Part shown: positions 24,235 through 32,278 of the stretch, piece after piece
Numbering within the stretch: the stretch's first letter is position 1
Layout: each line of letters begins with the position of its first letter
Source of the DNA: Caryophanales bacterium
GTDB taxonomy: Bacteria > Bacillota > Bacilli > Bacillales > Amphibacillaceae
Direction: 5' to 3'
Length of the DNA stretch: 63,444 nt
NCBI GenBank assembly: GCA_026168805.1
Contig: JAPFDS010000047.1
Span: 35,241 to 98,684 of the forward strand
Translations under genes and position numbers: made by a program
Notes under the pieces: model-generated
What the model was told of the DNA's origin: nothing
Database searches by the model: none
The model's input: only the letters and a program-made list of their open reading frames with translations

Positions 24235-25497
24235 TTAAAACGGTACATTTGCTGCTAAGAAATGAGATTGTTCAACAGCCTCTATATATTCTTCATAATT
24301 CGGATGGTTTTCCACATTATATTTCTTTATTTTTTTCGACTTAGTCCCTCTTGTAAATAAGTAGGCTGCGTCTATGTCCATTTGTAAAACTTCAATGACT
24401 GGACGATTTGTTTTCTGGGCAAAGACTGTTGCGGTTTCGACATCTTGTCCACCTAGGTAGAGCCAATTATCGCAATTATTGGAGATTGTCAGCGCCCTAT
24501 CTTTTCCATATAAAGAAGCTAATTGTGTCAAACTTTGAATGATGATACTAACATAAATTTCTCTCGATCGGATAACGGAGGTAATCTGATCAAAGTCTTT
24601 TATAAAGGCATTAGTAGCAAAGTCATCCAGGATAAACCGAACAGGAACTTGCAAACGATTATTCGGTTCCTTATCTGCCGATGCGGTCAATTCTTGAAAG
24701 GCTTGTGTATAAAAAACATCGATCAATTTATCTAAGGAACGGTCCATGTCACTTATGGACAAAAAGACAGCTGTTTTCTTTTCTCCAATGTTGGAAAAGT
24801 CTATTCGATTCTCATTTGTATACATAAAGTATAATGATTTATTAAAGAGACCACTAAACTTTTCTGATAAAACAGCTCGAATACTCGCATCCGTTTTCTC
24901 CGATTTCACATTGTTTCTGTAAAGTAAATATGTCTGAAATGCATAGCTTTCTGGATTTCGTCGATAAAGTGCCTGCATCTCTTCTTTAAAAGCATTACCA
25001 GTAGATTTCAAAAACACATTAAGTACACTGTTCAAATGATGTTCTTTTCGTGGGTAAACTTCTAATACGAATGCAATCATAGATATTAAATACATTCTGG
25101 CTGAATTATTCCAAAAAGGATCCATATCCCCTACCCTATTCGGAACGAGCGCATGACTGATTGTTAGTAGAGATTGTTCATTATACTGCCCTGTTCTTTT
25201 GTTATAGCTAACAAAGTCTAAAGGGTTGTAACCGTCAGATTGTGCAGTGTTCTTAAAGTTAATATGTCTCACTTCATAACCACGTGATTTTAAATAAGGA
25301 CTCAGCTTATCTTTCAAATCTCCCTTTGTATCGGCGATAATCATGCTTTCATTTGCCTGAAGTACATTCGGGATGACGTAACCCCTTGTTTTACCAGCGC
25401 CACTTGGTCCAATAATTAAATCATTATTATTTAATTTTGTATCCCATGTATTATTATTTTGAAAGATATCTTCTGCCAGGATTCGATAGCTTCTCAT
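24235..25497 (-). CDS. VirD4/TraG-like ATPase without membrane domain
   Basis: 420 residues. Walker A GPSGAGKT (30-37) near the N-terminus, IIADTKGDL, then Walker B VRFILDDFA (about 286-294) where most coupling proteins have Asp-Glu, and SIIIQSLTQL (Q321) in the sensor position. This is the motor domain of type IV secretion coupling proteins. The usual N-terminal transmembrane helices are absent, and no relaxase or other conjugation gene is nearby. It begins three bases after the stop of the ClpP-like gene, so the two are tightly coupled in one operon with the WYL regulator. Possible roles: a soluble DNA or protein translocating motor, or a remnant of a mobile element. Confidence 0.82.
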   Translation of the reverse strand: MRSYRILAEDIFQNNNTWDTKLNNNDLIIGPSGAGKTRGYVIPNVLQANESMIIADTKGDLKDKLSPYLKSRGYEVRHINFKNTAQSDGYNPLDFVSYNKRTGQYNEQSLLTISHALVPNRVGDMDPFWNNSARMYLISMIAFVLEVYPRKEHHLNSVLNVFLKSTGNAFKEEMQALYRRNPESYAFQTYLLYRNNVKSEKTDASIRAVLSEKFSGLFNKSLYFMYTNENRIDFSNIGEKKTAVFLSISDMDRSLDKLIDVFYTQAFQELTASADKEPNNRLQVPVRFILDDFATNAFIKDFDQITSVIRSREIYVSIIIQSLTQLASLYGKDRALTISNNCDNWLYLGGQDVETATVFAQKTNRPVIEVLQMDIDAAYLFTRGTKSKKIKKYNVENHPNYEEYIEAVEQSHFLAANVPF

Positions 25498-25500
25498 ATA

Positions 25501-26094
25501 TTAGCTCCTTTCAAAATGTGATAGTATTTCGTCCGCTAAACCAAATTGGATTGCATCTTCAGCATAAAAGTAAGTATCTTCTGTCGTATTTGCATAAATA
25601 GTTTCAATCGATTGTTTCGTATGTTTTGCCAAAATATTAGCGGTAATTTCACGCGTTCGCATTAAATTATCACTAATCGACTGAATGTTAAGCGCGCTAC
25701 CTGAAAGATTCCCACTAATGAGCGGATCATGAATCATTACTTTAGCATGCGGTAAAATTTTCCTACTCTCGCCTGCTGCAAATAAAATAGCTGCCATACT
25801 TGAAGCTGTTCCAAGGCATACTGTATGAATAGGACTGGATACTGCCATCATGACATCATAGATTGCTAAACCACTTGTCACTTCTCCACCAGGACTATTA
25901 ATAAACATCGTAATTGGTTTGTCTTTGTCTTCATAATTCAAATACCTAATTTGTGAAATCAAACTATTTGCTGAGTCACTAGTAATACTCCCAAGACATT
26001 CAATCTCACGGTTCATGAGTAGCTCATCTTCTAAACGATAGGCAAAGAGACCTTGAAAAGATTCTTTAATAATTTTTGGTTTAATCACACCCAT
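25501..26094 (-). CDS. ClpP-like serine protease (second, island-encoded)
   Basis: 197 residues of the ClpP family. The catalytic triad is complete by alignment: Ser99 (GTASSMAAIL), His122 (VMIHDPL) and Asp173 (TTEDTYF); the oxyanion INSPGGEV motif is present. Differences from housekeeping ClpP: the Ser-His spacing is two residues shorter, the usual second Asp before the catalytic one is Asn/Thr, and the N-terminal region is shorter in axial-loop motifs. No Clp ATPase is encoded here; instead the next gene is a VirD4-like ATPase. GAGGTGG precedes the ATG. It lies 27 bases after the WYL gene. Confidence 0.85.
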   Translation of the reverse strand: MGVIKPKIIKESFQGLFAYRLEDELLMNREIECLGSITSDSANSLISQIRYLNYEDKDKPITMFINSPGGEVTSGLAIYDVMMAVSSPIHTVCLGTASSMAAILFAAGESRKILPHAKVMIHDPLISGNLSGSALNIQSISDNLMRTREITANILAKHTKQSIETIYANTTEDTYFYAEDAIQFGLADEILSHFERS

Positions 26095-26121
26095 TCAACC
26101 ACCTCTTTACTATGTTATTTC

Positions 26122-27267
26122 TTACGATAATTTGTATTTCTTATTTAGCATGCGTATTTTTTCTTTCATACTCTCTCTCACTTCTTGTGGTTCTAAAATT
26201 TCGACTCGTGTACTATAGGATAGGGCCCAGTTTTCTACGGCAAAAGGACTGACTCTAACTTTTATAATATGACCATAGTAATCTGTTTCATCTTCCCGCA
26301 AGACTTCAAAATTGTCGCCGAAGGTATCATATAAAAAGTTATAATTGATTGGCTTTTTTTCACCTGTCGTACTACTTATCTTCATCGTAATATTACTCGG
26401 TGTATCATAGGCCATGTTTAAATGTTCGACATGAAAATCACTTGAATCATTCCATTCATTGGGAAGGTTTTTTACCTTATTTTTCGGAGTAATGGCATCC
26501 TCTAGTATGGTAATATGTGACATTAAGTCAATACGCCAAATCATCATTTCCGAACCTGTTTCATATGGTTCTTTACTTGCTAGTAAATAGTATTTTTCAT
26601 TATTAACGACAATATAATAAGGACTAATGGTATGTGGATTCGTTTCTGTTGGTCCAAATCTTATCTGCTTCGGATTTTCCTCTGCATGCCAGCTATTGAA
26701 AGTAAACTCCAACTGTTTTCTTTCTTTAATTGCTTCTTGGATCAACTTCAAGTTATCCTTGAGGCTTTCGATTCCAATATATTTTTCTTGCATCTTAACA
26801 AGATCTGTATAACGGAGTTTATTTTTTTCACTATAAAATTTTTCTGTTAATTCATTCTCTAACTTTTTCGTTAATCTTTGTGCTTCATCTGTACTTATCG
26901 TACGTAAAGACCAAATACCTTCTAATATCAGATCCATCTCATCATGGCTAAATGGATGATTATAATAAATGCCCCGTAAGCGGCCAGTATCTTTTTCATT
27001 ATCCAGGCGAAGTCCTTCAACAACTAGCCGCCAATCAGCTTCATCAAGATAATAGGAATCATTAAAATCAGTATTCAAACCTTCATTTAGTAACTTAATT
27101 GTTGAATTAAAAGTATTTTTAGTACCTAAAACATCAGCTAATTCAACTGAATTTCTTAAATCATTTTGTGTTAACTTTTTATCTTTATTACTATGCCTTT
27201 TTAAATATTTCATTATTCTAAAGGCTCTTACAATAGAATTTGTTCTATTTGGTGTTTCTTTGTACAT
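26122..27267 (-). CDS. WYL-domain transcriptional regulator
   Basis: 381 residues from the ATG at 27267 (AAAGGGG six bases upstream). The N-terminus (NRTNSIVRAFRIMKYLKRHS) resembles the winged-helix/HTH part of WYL regulators. The middle carries the WYL-like segment KQLEFTFNSWHAEENPKQIRFGP followed by PYYIVVNNEKYYLLA, and the C-terminus is the WCX-like extension. WYL proteins sense nucleic acid-type ligands and often control accessory or defence genes. First gene of the WYL-ClpP-VirD4-like operon; two similar short palindromes stand upstream (27363-27379 and 27467-27484). Confidence 0.8.
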   Translation of the reverse strand: MYKETPNRTNSIVRAFRIMKYLKRHSNKDKKLTQNDLRNSVELADVLGTKNTFNSTIKLLNEGLNTDFNDSYYLDEADWRLVVEGLRLDNEKDTGRLRGIYYNHPFSHDEMDLILEGIWSLRTISTDEAQRLTKKLENELTEKFYSEKNKLRYTDLVKMQEKYIGIESLKDNLKLIQEAIKERKQLEFTFNSWHAEENPKQIRFGPTETNPHTISPYYIVVNNEKYYLLASKEPYETGSEMMIWRIDLMSHITILEDAITPKNKVKNLPNEWNDSSDFHVEHLNMAYDTPSNITMKISSTTGEKKPINYNFLYDTFGDNFEVLREDETDYYGHIIKVRVSPFAVENWALSYSTRVEILEPQEVRESMKEKIRMLNKKYKLS

Positions 27268-27362
27268 GATAATCCCCTTTCTACACAAAAGAGTGTTTCA
27301 TATTTTTATAGAGTAATAGTAAATGATTCTTTTTTGATTCATCTATACAATAGCAATATAGA

Positions 27363-27379
27363 GGGTCGATATATTGACC
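27363..27379. promoter_or_regulatory. Candidate WYL operator, copy 1
   Basis: GGGTCGATATATTGACC: GGTC/GACC arms around an AT core, about 95 bases before the WYL start. It matches the site at 27467 in 14 of 17 positions. Operator role is inferred. Confidence 0.4.
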
Positions 27380-27466
27380 ATATAAATGAAATTATAATAA
27401 ACTTACGAAAAAGATTACTTCTTTTTCTTCCGCTTCACTAACTTACATTCATATTATCATAACAAA

Positions 27467-27484
27467 GGGATGAAATATTGACCC
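27467..27484. promoter_or_regulatory. Candidate WYL operator, copy 2
   Basis: GGGATGAAATATTGACCC, the second copy of the GGG-N-T-GAxATATTGACC motif, between the divergent WYL operon and the DIP1984-like gene. A third weaker half (ATATTTGACA) is at 27545-27555. The remaining intergenic bases are AT-rich without a gene. Confidence 0.4.
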
Positions 27485-27633
27485 TTTAAAGTTTTTCGCA
27501 AAAAAATTCTACGACATCAATTTTTATTACTTAATATCCCGTAAATATTTGACAGACTTACACCATATACTAATTCATTTATATGGCCCTTTTATGGTAA
27601 TATGGATATAATACGAAAACGGAAGGTGAGCAA

Positions 27634-28149
27634 ATGGGACAAATTTCATTAGCAGAGGCTGTCAAGTTAAAAAGTATTTTAAATCGTCGCATTCATGAAT
27701 TGGATAGTGAGTTGCACCGGGTTGCTTTTACAATGATTGAAAAAGGTGAAGAGCCAAAAGAAGGACCACGTACACTGGCCATGGTTGAGGCTGAGTTGGA
27801 TGACGTTCGTTTGGATAGTCGGAAACTGGATAAGCTCATATATGAAGCGAATATTAATCACACATTAACATTCCAAGATGAAACATTGACGATTGTCGAA
27901 GCCATTGAACTTGCAACACAACTTCGAGCAAAAGCGGCACAATACAAAGATTTTGCCACTGCGGAAAAAGAGGAAATTCAATACGGGTATAGTGATTCCA
28001 TCCCCGTTTATCGTGTTGCCTTATTTGACCCAGAGGCCTACCGCTTAAAGACGCTAGAGGCAGAAAAGTCTGCCCACAAATTATCCAATCAAATAAATGC
28101 CGTGAATTATACGGTTCACATTCCATTTGATGATAGTAAATATTTTTAA
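27634..28149 (+). CDS. DIP1984-family protein
   Basis: 171 residues, helical and charged: SLAEAVKLKSILNRRIHELD at the start, a characteristic IEKGEEPKEGPRTL segment, then DVRLDSRKLDKLIYEAN. This is the pattern I associate with the DIP1984 (septicolysin-like) family, short cytosolic proteins of unknown function. AAGGTG five bases before the ATG supports the start. A perfect 11-bp hairpin follows 5 bases after the stop. Transcribed away from the WYL operon. Confidence 0.7.
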   Translation: MGQISLAEAVKLKSILNRRIHELDSELHRVAFTMIEKGEEPKEGPRTLAMVEAELDDVRLDSRKLDKLIYEANINHTLTFQDETLTIVEAIELATQLRAKAAQYKDFATAEKEEIQYGYSDSIPVYRVALFDPEAYRLKTLEAEKSAHKLSNQINAVNYTVHIPFDDSKYF

Positions 28150-28154
28150 ATTTC

Positions 28155-28183
28155 CCTTGGGCAAGTGAGACTCTTGCCCAAGG
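28155..28183. terminator. Hairpin after the DIP1984-like gene
   Basis: An 11-bp perfect stem CCTTGGGCAAG / CTTGCCCAAGG with a 7-base loop, directly after the stop at 28149. GC-rich but with no T-run; a likely transcript end hairpin. Confidence 0.6.
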
Positions 28184-28321
28184 CATAGAAAGAGATATGA
28201 TATTTATTTATAGTAAACCAATGACTATTTACCTGTTACAATGTTACCAATAACCAATCACTAACTATTGTAATCGTATAAAATAGGACATGATATTACT
28301 TTCCCACTATCTCTTTCTATG
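28184..28321. repeat. 138-bp element with 14-bp perfect inverted ends
   Basis: CATAGAAAGAGATA at 28184-28197 is exactly complementary to 28308-28321. The 110 bases between are AT-rich with no open frame. It starts at the foot of the preceding hairpin and ends next to the hairpin at 28323. It could be a MITE-like insertion or a folded RNA; no second copy is seen in the window. Confidence 0.5.
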
Positions 28322-28322
28322 G

Positions 28323-28372
28323 AAAAGGCTACCCTTACTGTATGCACGTCATACGTAATTGGTAGCCTTTTT
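28323..28372 (+). terminator. Strong intrinsic terminator
   Basis: AAAAGGCTACC pairs with GGTAGCCTTTT (28361-28371), with an inner pairing of TACTGTATG and CATACGTA, followed by TTTTACTTTTT. Its plus-strand orientation with no gene directly upstream leaves its transcript unclear. Confidence 0.6.
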
Positions 28373-28374
28373 AC

Positions 28375-28510
28375 TTTTTATGAATCGAACTTCTGCTACT
28401 TTCTCAAATCCTTCAACTGCTGCCACTTCAGCTAATTCCTCTTTCGATCATGTACCAGACACTTTACGTGTTGTCGTTTCGTCACAATTTCAAGAGAAAA
28501 TATGCAGAAA
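28375..28510 (-). pseudogene. Short gene-end remnant
   Basis: On the minus strand one frame reads NCDETTTRKVSGT, a TGA (probably from TGG), then SKEELAEVAAVEGFEKVAEV and RFIKSKKATNYV before a stop near 28355. It looks like the last 45 or so codons of a gene whose body is missing. Family not recognised. Confidence 0.4.
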
Positions 28511-28513
28511 TTA

Positions 28514-28580
28514 AAATAGGCGCTAGATTCAGCGCCATGTGCAACGCCTGTCGCACAAAAAGCTCCCAAACGAGGGAGCT
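28514..28580 (-). terminator. Double hairpin terminators after the OsmC gene
   Basis: Two stem-loops: GGCGCT-AGATTC-AGCGCC at 28520-28537, the same 26-base block as near 22900, and AAAGCTCCC / GGGAGCTTT at 28559-28582. On the minus strand the second is followed by the first and by an A/T-rich run. They end the gene that stops at 28587. Confidence 0.65.
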
Positions 28581-28586
28581 TTTTCG

Positions 28587-28967
28587 TTAATTAATTTCTA
28601 AATGTTTTATGATGCGAATACTATCTTCTACCGTACGAACCATCGAGCAGTTTTTGCTAGAGATTTCTAAACTTTTCTGCAGTTTTTTCTCATTCAAATT
28701 GTCGCCTGTAATAGAAAACGTTAAATCAATTTGTTCAATTCGATTCGCTTCACCTTCATTTCGAGTCACTTCTGCTGATACGGTTAAATCTTCAAATTCT
28801 ACGCGTTGTTTTCGAAGTACTTGTCTAAATACAGACACACTACACGCTGAAATAGATGCAACCATTAATTGGTATGGACGAAATCCATGTTCATCCTCAG
28901 GTGAAATGTGTAAGTCACCAAAAGGTAATTCTGTTTGTAAGCCATTTTCTGTAAATGTAAGTTTCAT
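28587..28967 (-). CDS. OsmC/Ohr-family protein
   Basis: 126 residues from the ATG at 28967 (GGAGGG seven bases upstream). The two family cysteines are present: SISACSVSVF near the middle and SSKNCSMV near the end. These thiol peroxidases reduce organic hydroperoxides or act in sulfur homeostasis. The short sequence without the Ohr-specific N-terminal Arg-containing loop points to a YhfA-like subgroup. It is divergent from the PerR-like controlled P-type ATPase, consistent with a peroxide-stress neighbourhood. Confidence 0.85.
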   Translation of the reverse strand: MKLTFTENGLQTELPFGDLHISPEDEHGFRPYQLMVASISACSVSVFRQVLRKQRVEFEDLTVSAEVTRNEGEANRIEQIDLTFSITGDNLNEKKLQKSLEISSKNCSMVRTVEDSIRIIKHLEIN

Positions 28968-29051
28968 GTCGTTTCCCTCCATCAAAAATCATCATAGAAC
29001 AATCATACACGTTTTAAAAATATTTTCCGATTACATTGCTCACCAATCTTC

Positions 29052-29110
29052 TTGACTTAAAAATGCCTTGTGCTATGATTATAACAATTACTAAATTATA
29101 ACAATTACAA
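29052..29110 (+). promoter_or_regulatory. zosA promoter with two PerR/Fur-like boxes
   Basis: TTGACT (29052-29057), 16 bases, TATGAT (29074-29079). Just downstream, TTATAACAATTAC occurs twice, at 29079 and 29096. The second copy matches the PerR box TTATAATNATTATAA at 12 of 14 defined positions, the first at 11. Placement over the transcription start suggests repression by PerR, the known control of B. subtilis zosA. Confidence 0.65.
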
Positions 29111-29142
29111 ATATTTTATATAGAAACTTTGGAGGTTAGTCG

Positions 29143-31074
29143 ATGAATACTGAAACAACAATTGATCGGAGTCATAAAAAGCCGGAGAAAGAACATGTAC
29201 TGAAGTCTTTACATATTTGGAATCATCTGGAACTTATTGCAGCCATTATGAGTGGAGTAATTATTTTAAGTGCTTGGTTGAGCAAAGCGCACATATCTCA
29301 CACCTTATTTGTTACTTTGCACCTCATTGCATTTGTCATTGGGGGATATGCAAAAGCAAAAGAAGGCATCACTGAAACAATTAAAGATAAAGATTTAAAT
29401 GTGGAACTACTCATGTTCATAGCTGCCATTGGAGCGGCAGCGATTGGTTTTTGGACAGAAGGTGCTATTTTAATTTTCATTTTTGCTTTATCCGGAGCAT
29501 TAGAAACATATACCGAACAAAAAAGTGATCGTGAAATCGCATCATTAATGAATTTACAACCTGAAGAAGCGCGAATGATGGTGAATGGCGTTGAAAAGCT
29601 TGTCCCTGTCGATGCATTACAAATTGGTGATATTGTATATGTACGTGCAAGTGAACGCATTCCTGCAGACGGGAAAATAATTACGGGTATGACTTCCATT
29701 GATGAAAGTGCGATTACAGGAGAGTCTATTCCAGTAAGGAAAGCACTTGATGAAGAGGTACTTGCAGGGACTGTTGCGTTAGATGGATCTATTTCCATTG
29801 AAATTACTAAACGATCAGATGAAACATTGTTCCAAAAAATTATCGAAATGATTCAGTCTGCTCAAGAAGAAAAGTCACCATCCCAGCTTTTTATTGAGCG
29901 ATTTGAGGGGACATATGTAAAAATCGTTCTTGCTACAGTAGCGGTCATGATGGTTTTACCGCATTTTGTCTTCGGTTGGACGTGGACAGAAACGATTTAT
30001 CGAGCGATGATTTTACTCGTTGTTGCTTCTCCTTGTGCACTTGTCGCATCTATTATGCCTGCAACACTTTCAGCTATATCTAATAGCGCAAAATCTGGTG
30101 TTTTATTTAAAGGCGGAGTCCACCTAGAGGGACTTAGTCAGGTTCAAGCAGTTGCTTTTGATAAAACAGGTACACTTACAAATGGTACTCCTAAAGTAAC
30201 TGACTTTCATGCATCTCCTACGGTTGACAAAGACGAACTACTGCACATTGTTGGTGCCATTGAAAATGAATCAACCCACCCACTCGCTAAAGCAATTACG
30301 AGTCATGCATTCCAAGAACGTCATCATGAGCCGTTTTGGGTTGACGTAACACATACACTTACCGTGAGCGGTAAAGGAATCGAAGCTACTGTCAACGGAA
30401 TGCATTACCAAGTAGGTAGTAAGTCTTATGTTGGAAGTGAAGATGCTCAGAATTTCCTCGGAAATCTAGGGTCTGAACTGGCACAAGATGGTAAAACAAT
30501 TGTCTATATACGAAATGAACAGGAAATTGTTGGGTTATTAGGTTTAAAGGATACGGTTCGTGAGGATACGAAAGAAGCAATTGAACGGCTCAAAGAACGT
30601 GGCATTTATACAATTATGCTAACGGGAGACAATGAACTAACAGCTCAAGCCATTGCAGCTGAAACAGGAATTGATGCATATATTGCTGGTTGTTTACCCG
30701 AAGATAAAGTCACTGAAGTGAAAAAGTTACAAGAGAAATACGGAAGAGTTGCAATGGTTGGTGATGGGATCAACGATGCACCTGCCCTAGCAACAGCTCA
30801 TATTGGGATAGCTATGGGCGAAGGAACAGATGTGGCGCTTGAGACAGCTGATGTTGTATTAATGAAAAATGATCTTCCGAAAATCACAAACGCCATCCAT
30901 CTATCTGCTCGGATGAATCGCGTCGTAAAGCAAAATGTTTATTTTTCTTTAGCGGTTATAGCTATTCTCATCATTTCGAATTTCTTCCAAGCGATAGACC
31001 TTCCACTTGGGGTGATTGGTCATGAAGGAAGTACGATTTTGGTCATACTCAATGGACTTCGGTTATTAAAATAA
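29143..31074 (+). CDS. zosA: Heavy-metal P1B-type ATPase, ZosA-like
   Basis: 643 residues. Membrane segments occur at the N-terminus, before and after the TGES loop (192-195), at the SPC metal-transport motif (ASPCALVASIMPATLSAI, 296-298) and at the C-terminus. The phosphorylation motif DKTGT is at 340-344, ESTHPLAKA supplies the P1B His-Pro, and GDGINDAPA is the hinge. There is no N-terminal Cys metal-binding domain. Length and motif sequence match B. subtilis ZosA (YkvW), a zinc transporter induced by peroxide through PerR; the upstream boxes support this. GGAGG lies before the ATG. Confidence 0.85.
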   Translation: MNTETTIDRSHKKPEKEHVLKSLHIWNHLELIAAIMSGVIILSAWLSKAHISHTLFVTLHLIAFVIGGYAKAKEGITETIKDKDLNVELLMFIAAIGAAAIGFWTEGAILIFIFALSGALETYTEQKSDREIASLMNLQPEEARMMVNGVEKLVPVDALQIGDIVYVRASERIPADGKIITGMTSIDESAITGESIPVRKALDEEVLAGTVALDGSISIEITKRSDETLFQKIIEMIQSAQEEKSPSQLFIERFEGTYVKIVLATVAVMMVLPHFVFGWTWTETIYRAMILLVVASPCALVASIMPATLSAISNSAKSGVLFKGGVHLEGLSQVQAVAFDKTGTLTNGTPKVTDFHASPTVDKDELLHIVGAIENESTHPLAKAITSHAFQERHHEPFWVDVTHTLTVSGKGIEATVNGMHYQVGSKSYVGSEDAQNFLGNLGSELAQDGKTIVYIRNEQEIVGLLGLKDTVREDTKEAIERLKERGIYTIMLTGDNELTAQAIAAETGIDAYIAGCLPEDKVTEVKKLQEKYGRVAMVGDGINDAPALATAHIGIAMGEGTDVALETADVVLMKNDLPKITNAIHLSARMNRVVKQNVYFSLAVIAILIISNFFQAIDLPLGVIGHEGSTILVILNGLRLLK

Positions 31075-31083
31075 AGTACTTAA

Positions 31084-31353
31084 GAGGGTGAGACAAAAGA
31101 TTTAAAGTTAACTCAAATACGATCATTCTAATTAAATAAGTGGAATTACCCGCTTCGGAAATATACTTCGCTTTCCTGCGGGCGGCTGGCAAGCCTCCGT
31201 AGGCTATCGCCTTACGGGGTCTTGCCTATGCCTTTGCTCCCGCGGGGAAGAAGAATTGCAGTTCATTCTTCACTTGTCTACGTATATTTCCTACGCTAAA
31301 TGAGAGTGTTATTCGTATTTTGGAAGATACAACTTTGATTTGTCTCAACCTCG
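31084..31353. repeat. Large palindromic dispersed element, copy 1
   Basis: About 270 bp with terminal inverted repeats (GAGGGTGAGACAAA...TTTGTCTCAACCTC) and a nested palindromic, GC-rich centre (CCTGCGGGCGGCTGGCAAGCC / GGTCTTGCC). A second copy is at 44419-44737. It begins nine bases after the zosA stop and is flanked by an imperfect 18-bp direct repeat (31066-31083 and 31354-31371, two mismatches). No protein is encoded. Confidence 0.8.
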
Positions 31354-31370
31354 TTAAAATAAAGTGCTCA

Positions 31371-31405
31371 AAAACAAGCTACCAGACTATACTGGTAGCT
31401 TGTTT
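31371..31405. terminator. Bidirectional terminator at the end of yfkH
   Basis: AAAACAAGCTACCAG pairs with CTGGTAGCTTGTTTT around the yfkH stop codon. T-runs follow on both strands (TTTTCTTT plus, TTTTTGAG minus). It overlaps the last codons of yfkH. Confidence 0.75.
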
Positions 31406-32226
31406 TCTTTATCTAAGCGGTTCTTTCGCACAACCGCATTAATGACACCGCCAATAATAATAACAATCGATGATATATAGAACCAAAACATTAACATGAT
31501 TACCGCACCTAAACCTCCATATGTTGCTGAGTAATCCGTCAAGTTATTTACATAAAATGAAAAGCCAATGGTGACTGCTTGCCAACTAATGGTTGCAAAT
31601 ATCGCACCATACATAGCGTTTCGAATACGGACTTTTAAGTTTGGAGCTAACACGTAAAGTGCCAGCAACACTAAGAAGAAAACTAAAGATGAAACTACCC
31701 AGCGCAATGTATTCCATACTTCAATAAAGGTATCTGATAATCCAATAAATGAAAATACATAGGTTCCAATCATTTCACCAAAAATAGGTAGGATAAAGGC
31801 TACCCCTAATACACCTATCATGGATAATGTAAGTACTATCGAAATTAAACGTGAAACTAAAAATGGTCTGTTTTCTTTAACATCATATGCTTTATTAAAT
31901 GCTTTTTTAATAGCATTAATTCCGTTAGATGCGGACCAAAGTGTACCTATTATACCAATTGATAAAAGCCCTCCATTGGTACCACTCAATAAGTCAGATA
32001 TATTTGCTTGAATCATATTGACAATTTCGTCAGGTGCGAAGGATTCTATGAAACTCATAAACGCAGATTCATCAATTGGAAAATAGCCTACTAGTGTCGC
32101 TAAAAATAACAGAAGTGGAAAAAGAGATAACAACAAAAAGTATGATACTTGTGCCGCCAAACCAAAAACATCTGCATACATGATGCGATCAAATAATTGT
32201 TTGCCAAATTGTATGATTCGTTGCAT
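31387..32226 (-). CDS. yfkH: YihY/BrkB-family membrane protein (YfkH)
   Basis: 279 residues from the ATG at 32226 (AAAGGGAG eight bases upstream). About six membrane helices, including VSYFLLLSLFPLLLFLATL, a family segment GTLWSASNGINAIKKAFNKAYD, and a C-terminal GGLGAVIMLMFWFYISSIVIIIGG. The UPF0761/YihY family is of uncertain function; the old RNase BN assignment is not supported. It is third in a yfkJ-yfkI-yfkH-like operon, the same order as in B. subtilis. Confidence 0.85.
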   Translation of the reverse strand: MQRIIQFGKQLFDRIMYADVFGLAAQVSYFLLLSLFPLLLFLATLVGYFPIDESAFMSFIESFAPDEIVNMIQANISDLLSGTNGGLLSIGIIGTLWSASNGINAIKKAFNKAYDVKENRPFLVSRLISIVLTLSMIGVLGVAFILPIFGEMIGTYVFSFIGLSDTFIEVWNTLRWVVSSLVFFLVLLALYVLAPNLKVRIRNAMYGAIFATISWQAVTIGFSFYVNNLTDYSATYGGLGAVIMLMFWFYISSIVIIIGGVINAVVRKNRLDKENKLPV

Positions 32227-32278
32227 AGTTATTACTCCCTTTCCGTCTGAAGTTTGAAGTTTTCTCTTCAATGGATGA

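Noticed and set aside
24235-25497. Conjugative element (ICE) based on the VirD4-like gene
   Set aside because: No relaxase, integrase, VirB4 or attachment repeats are seen within the window, and the protein lacks its membrane anchor.
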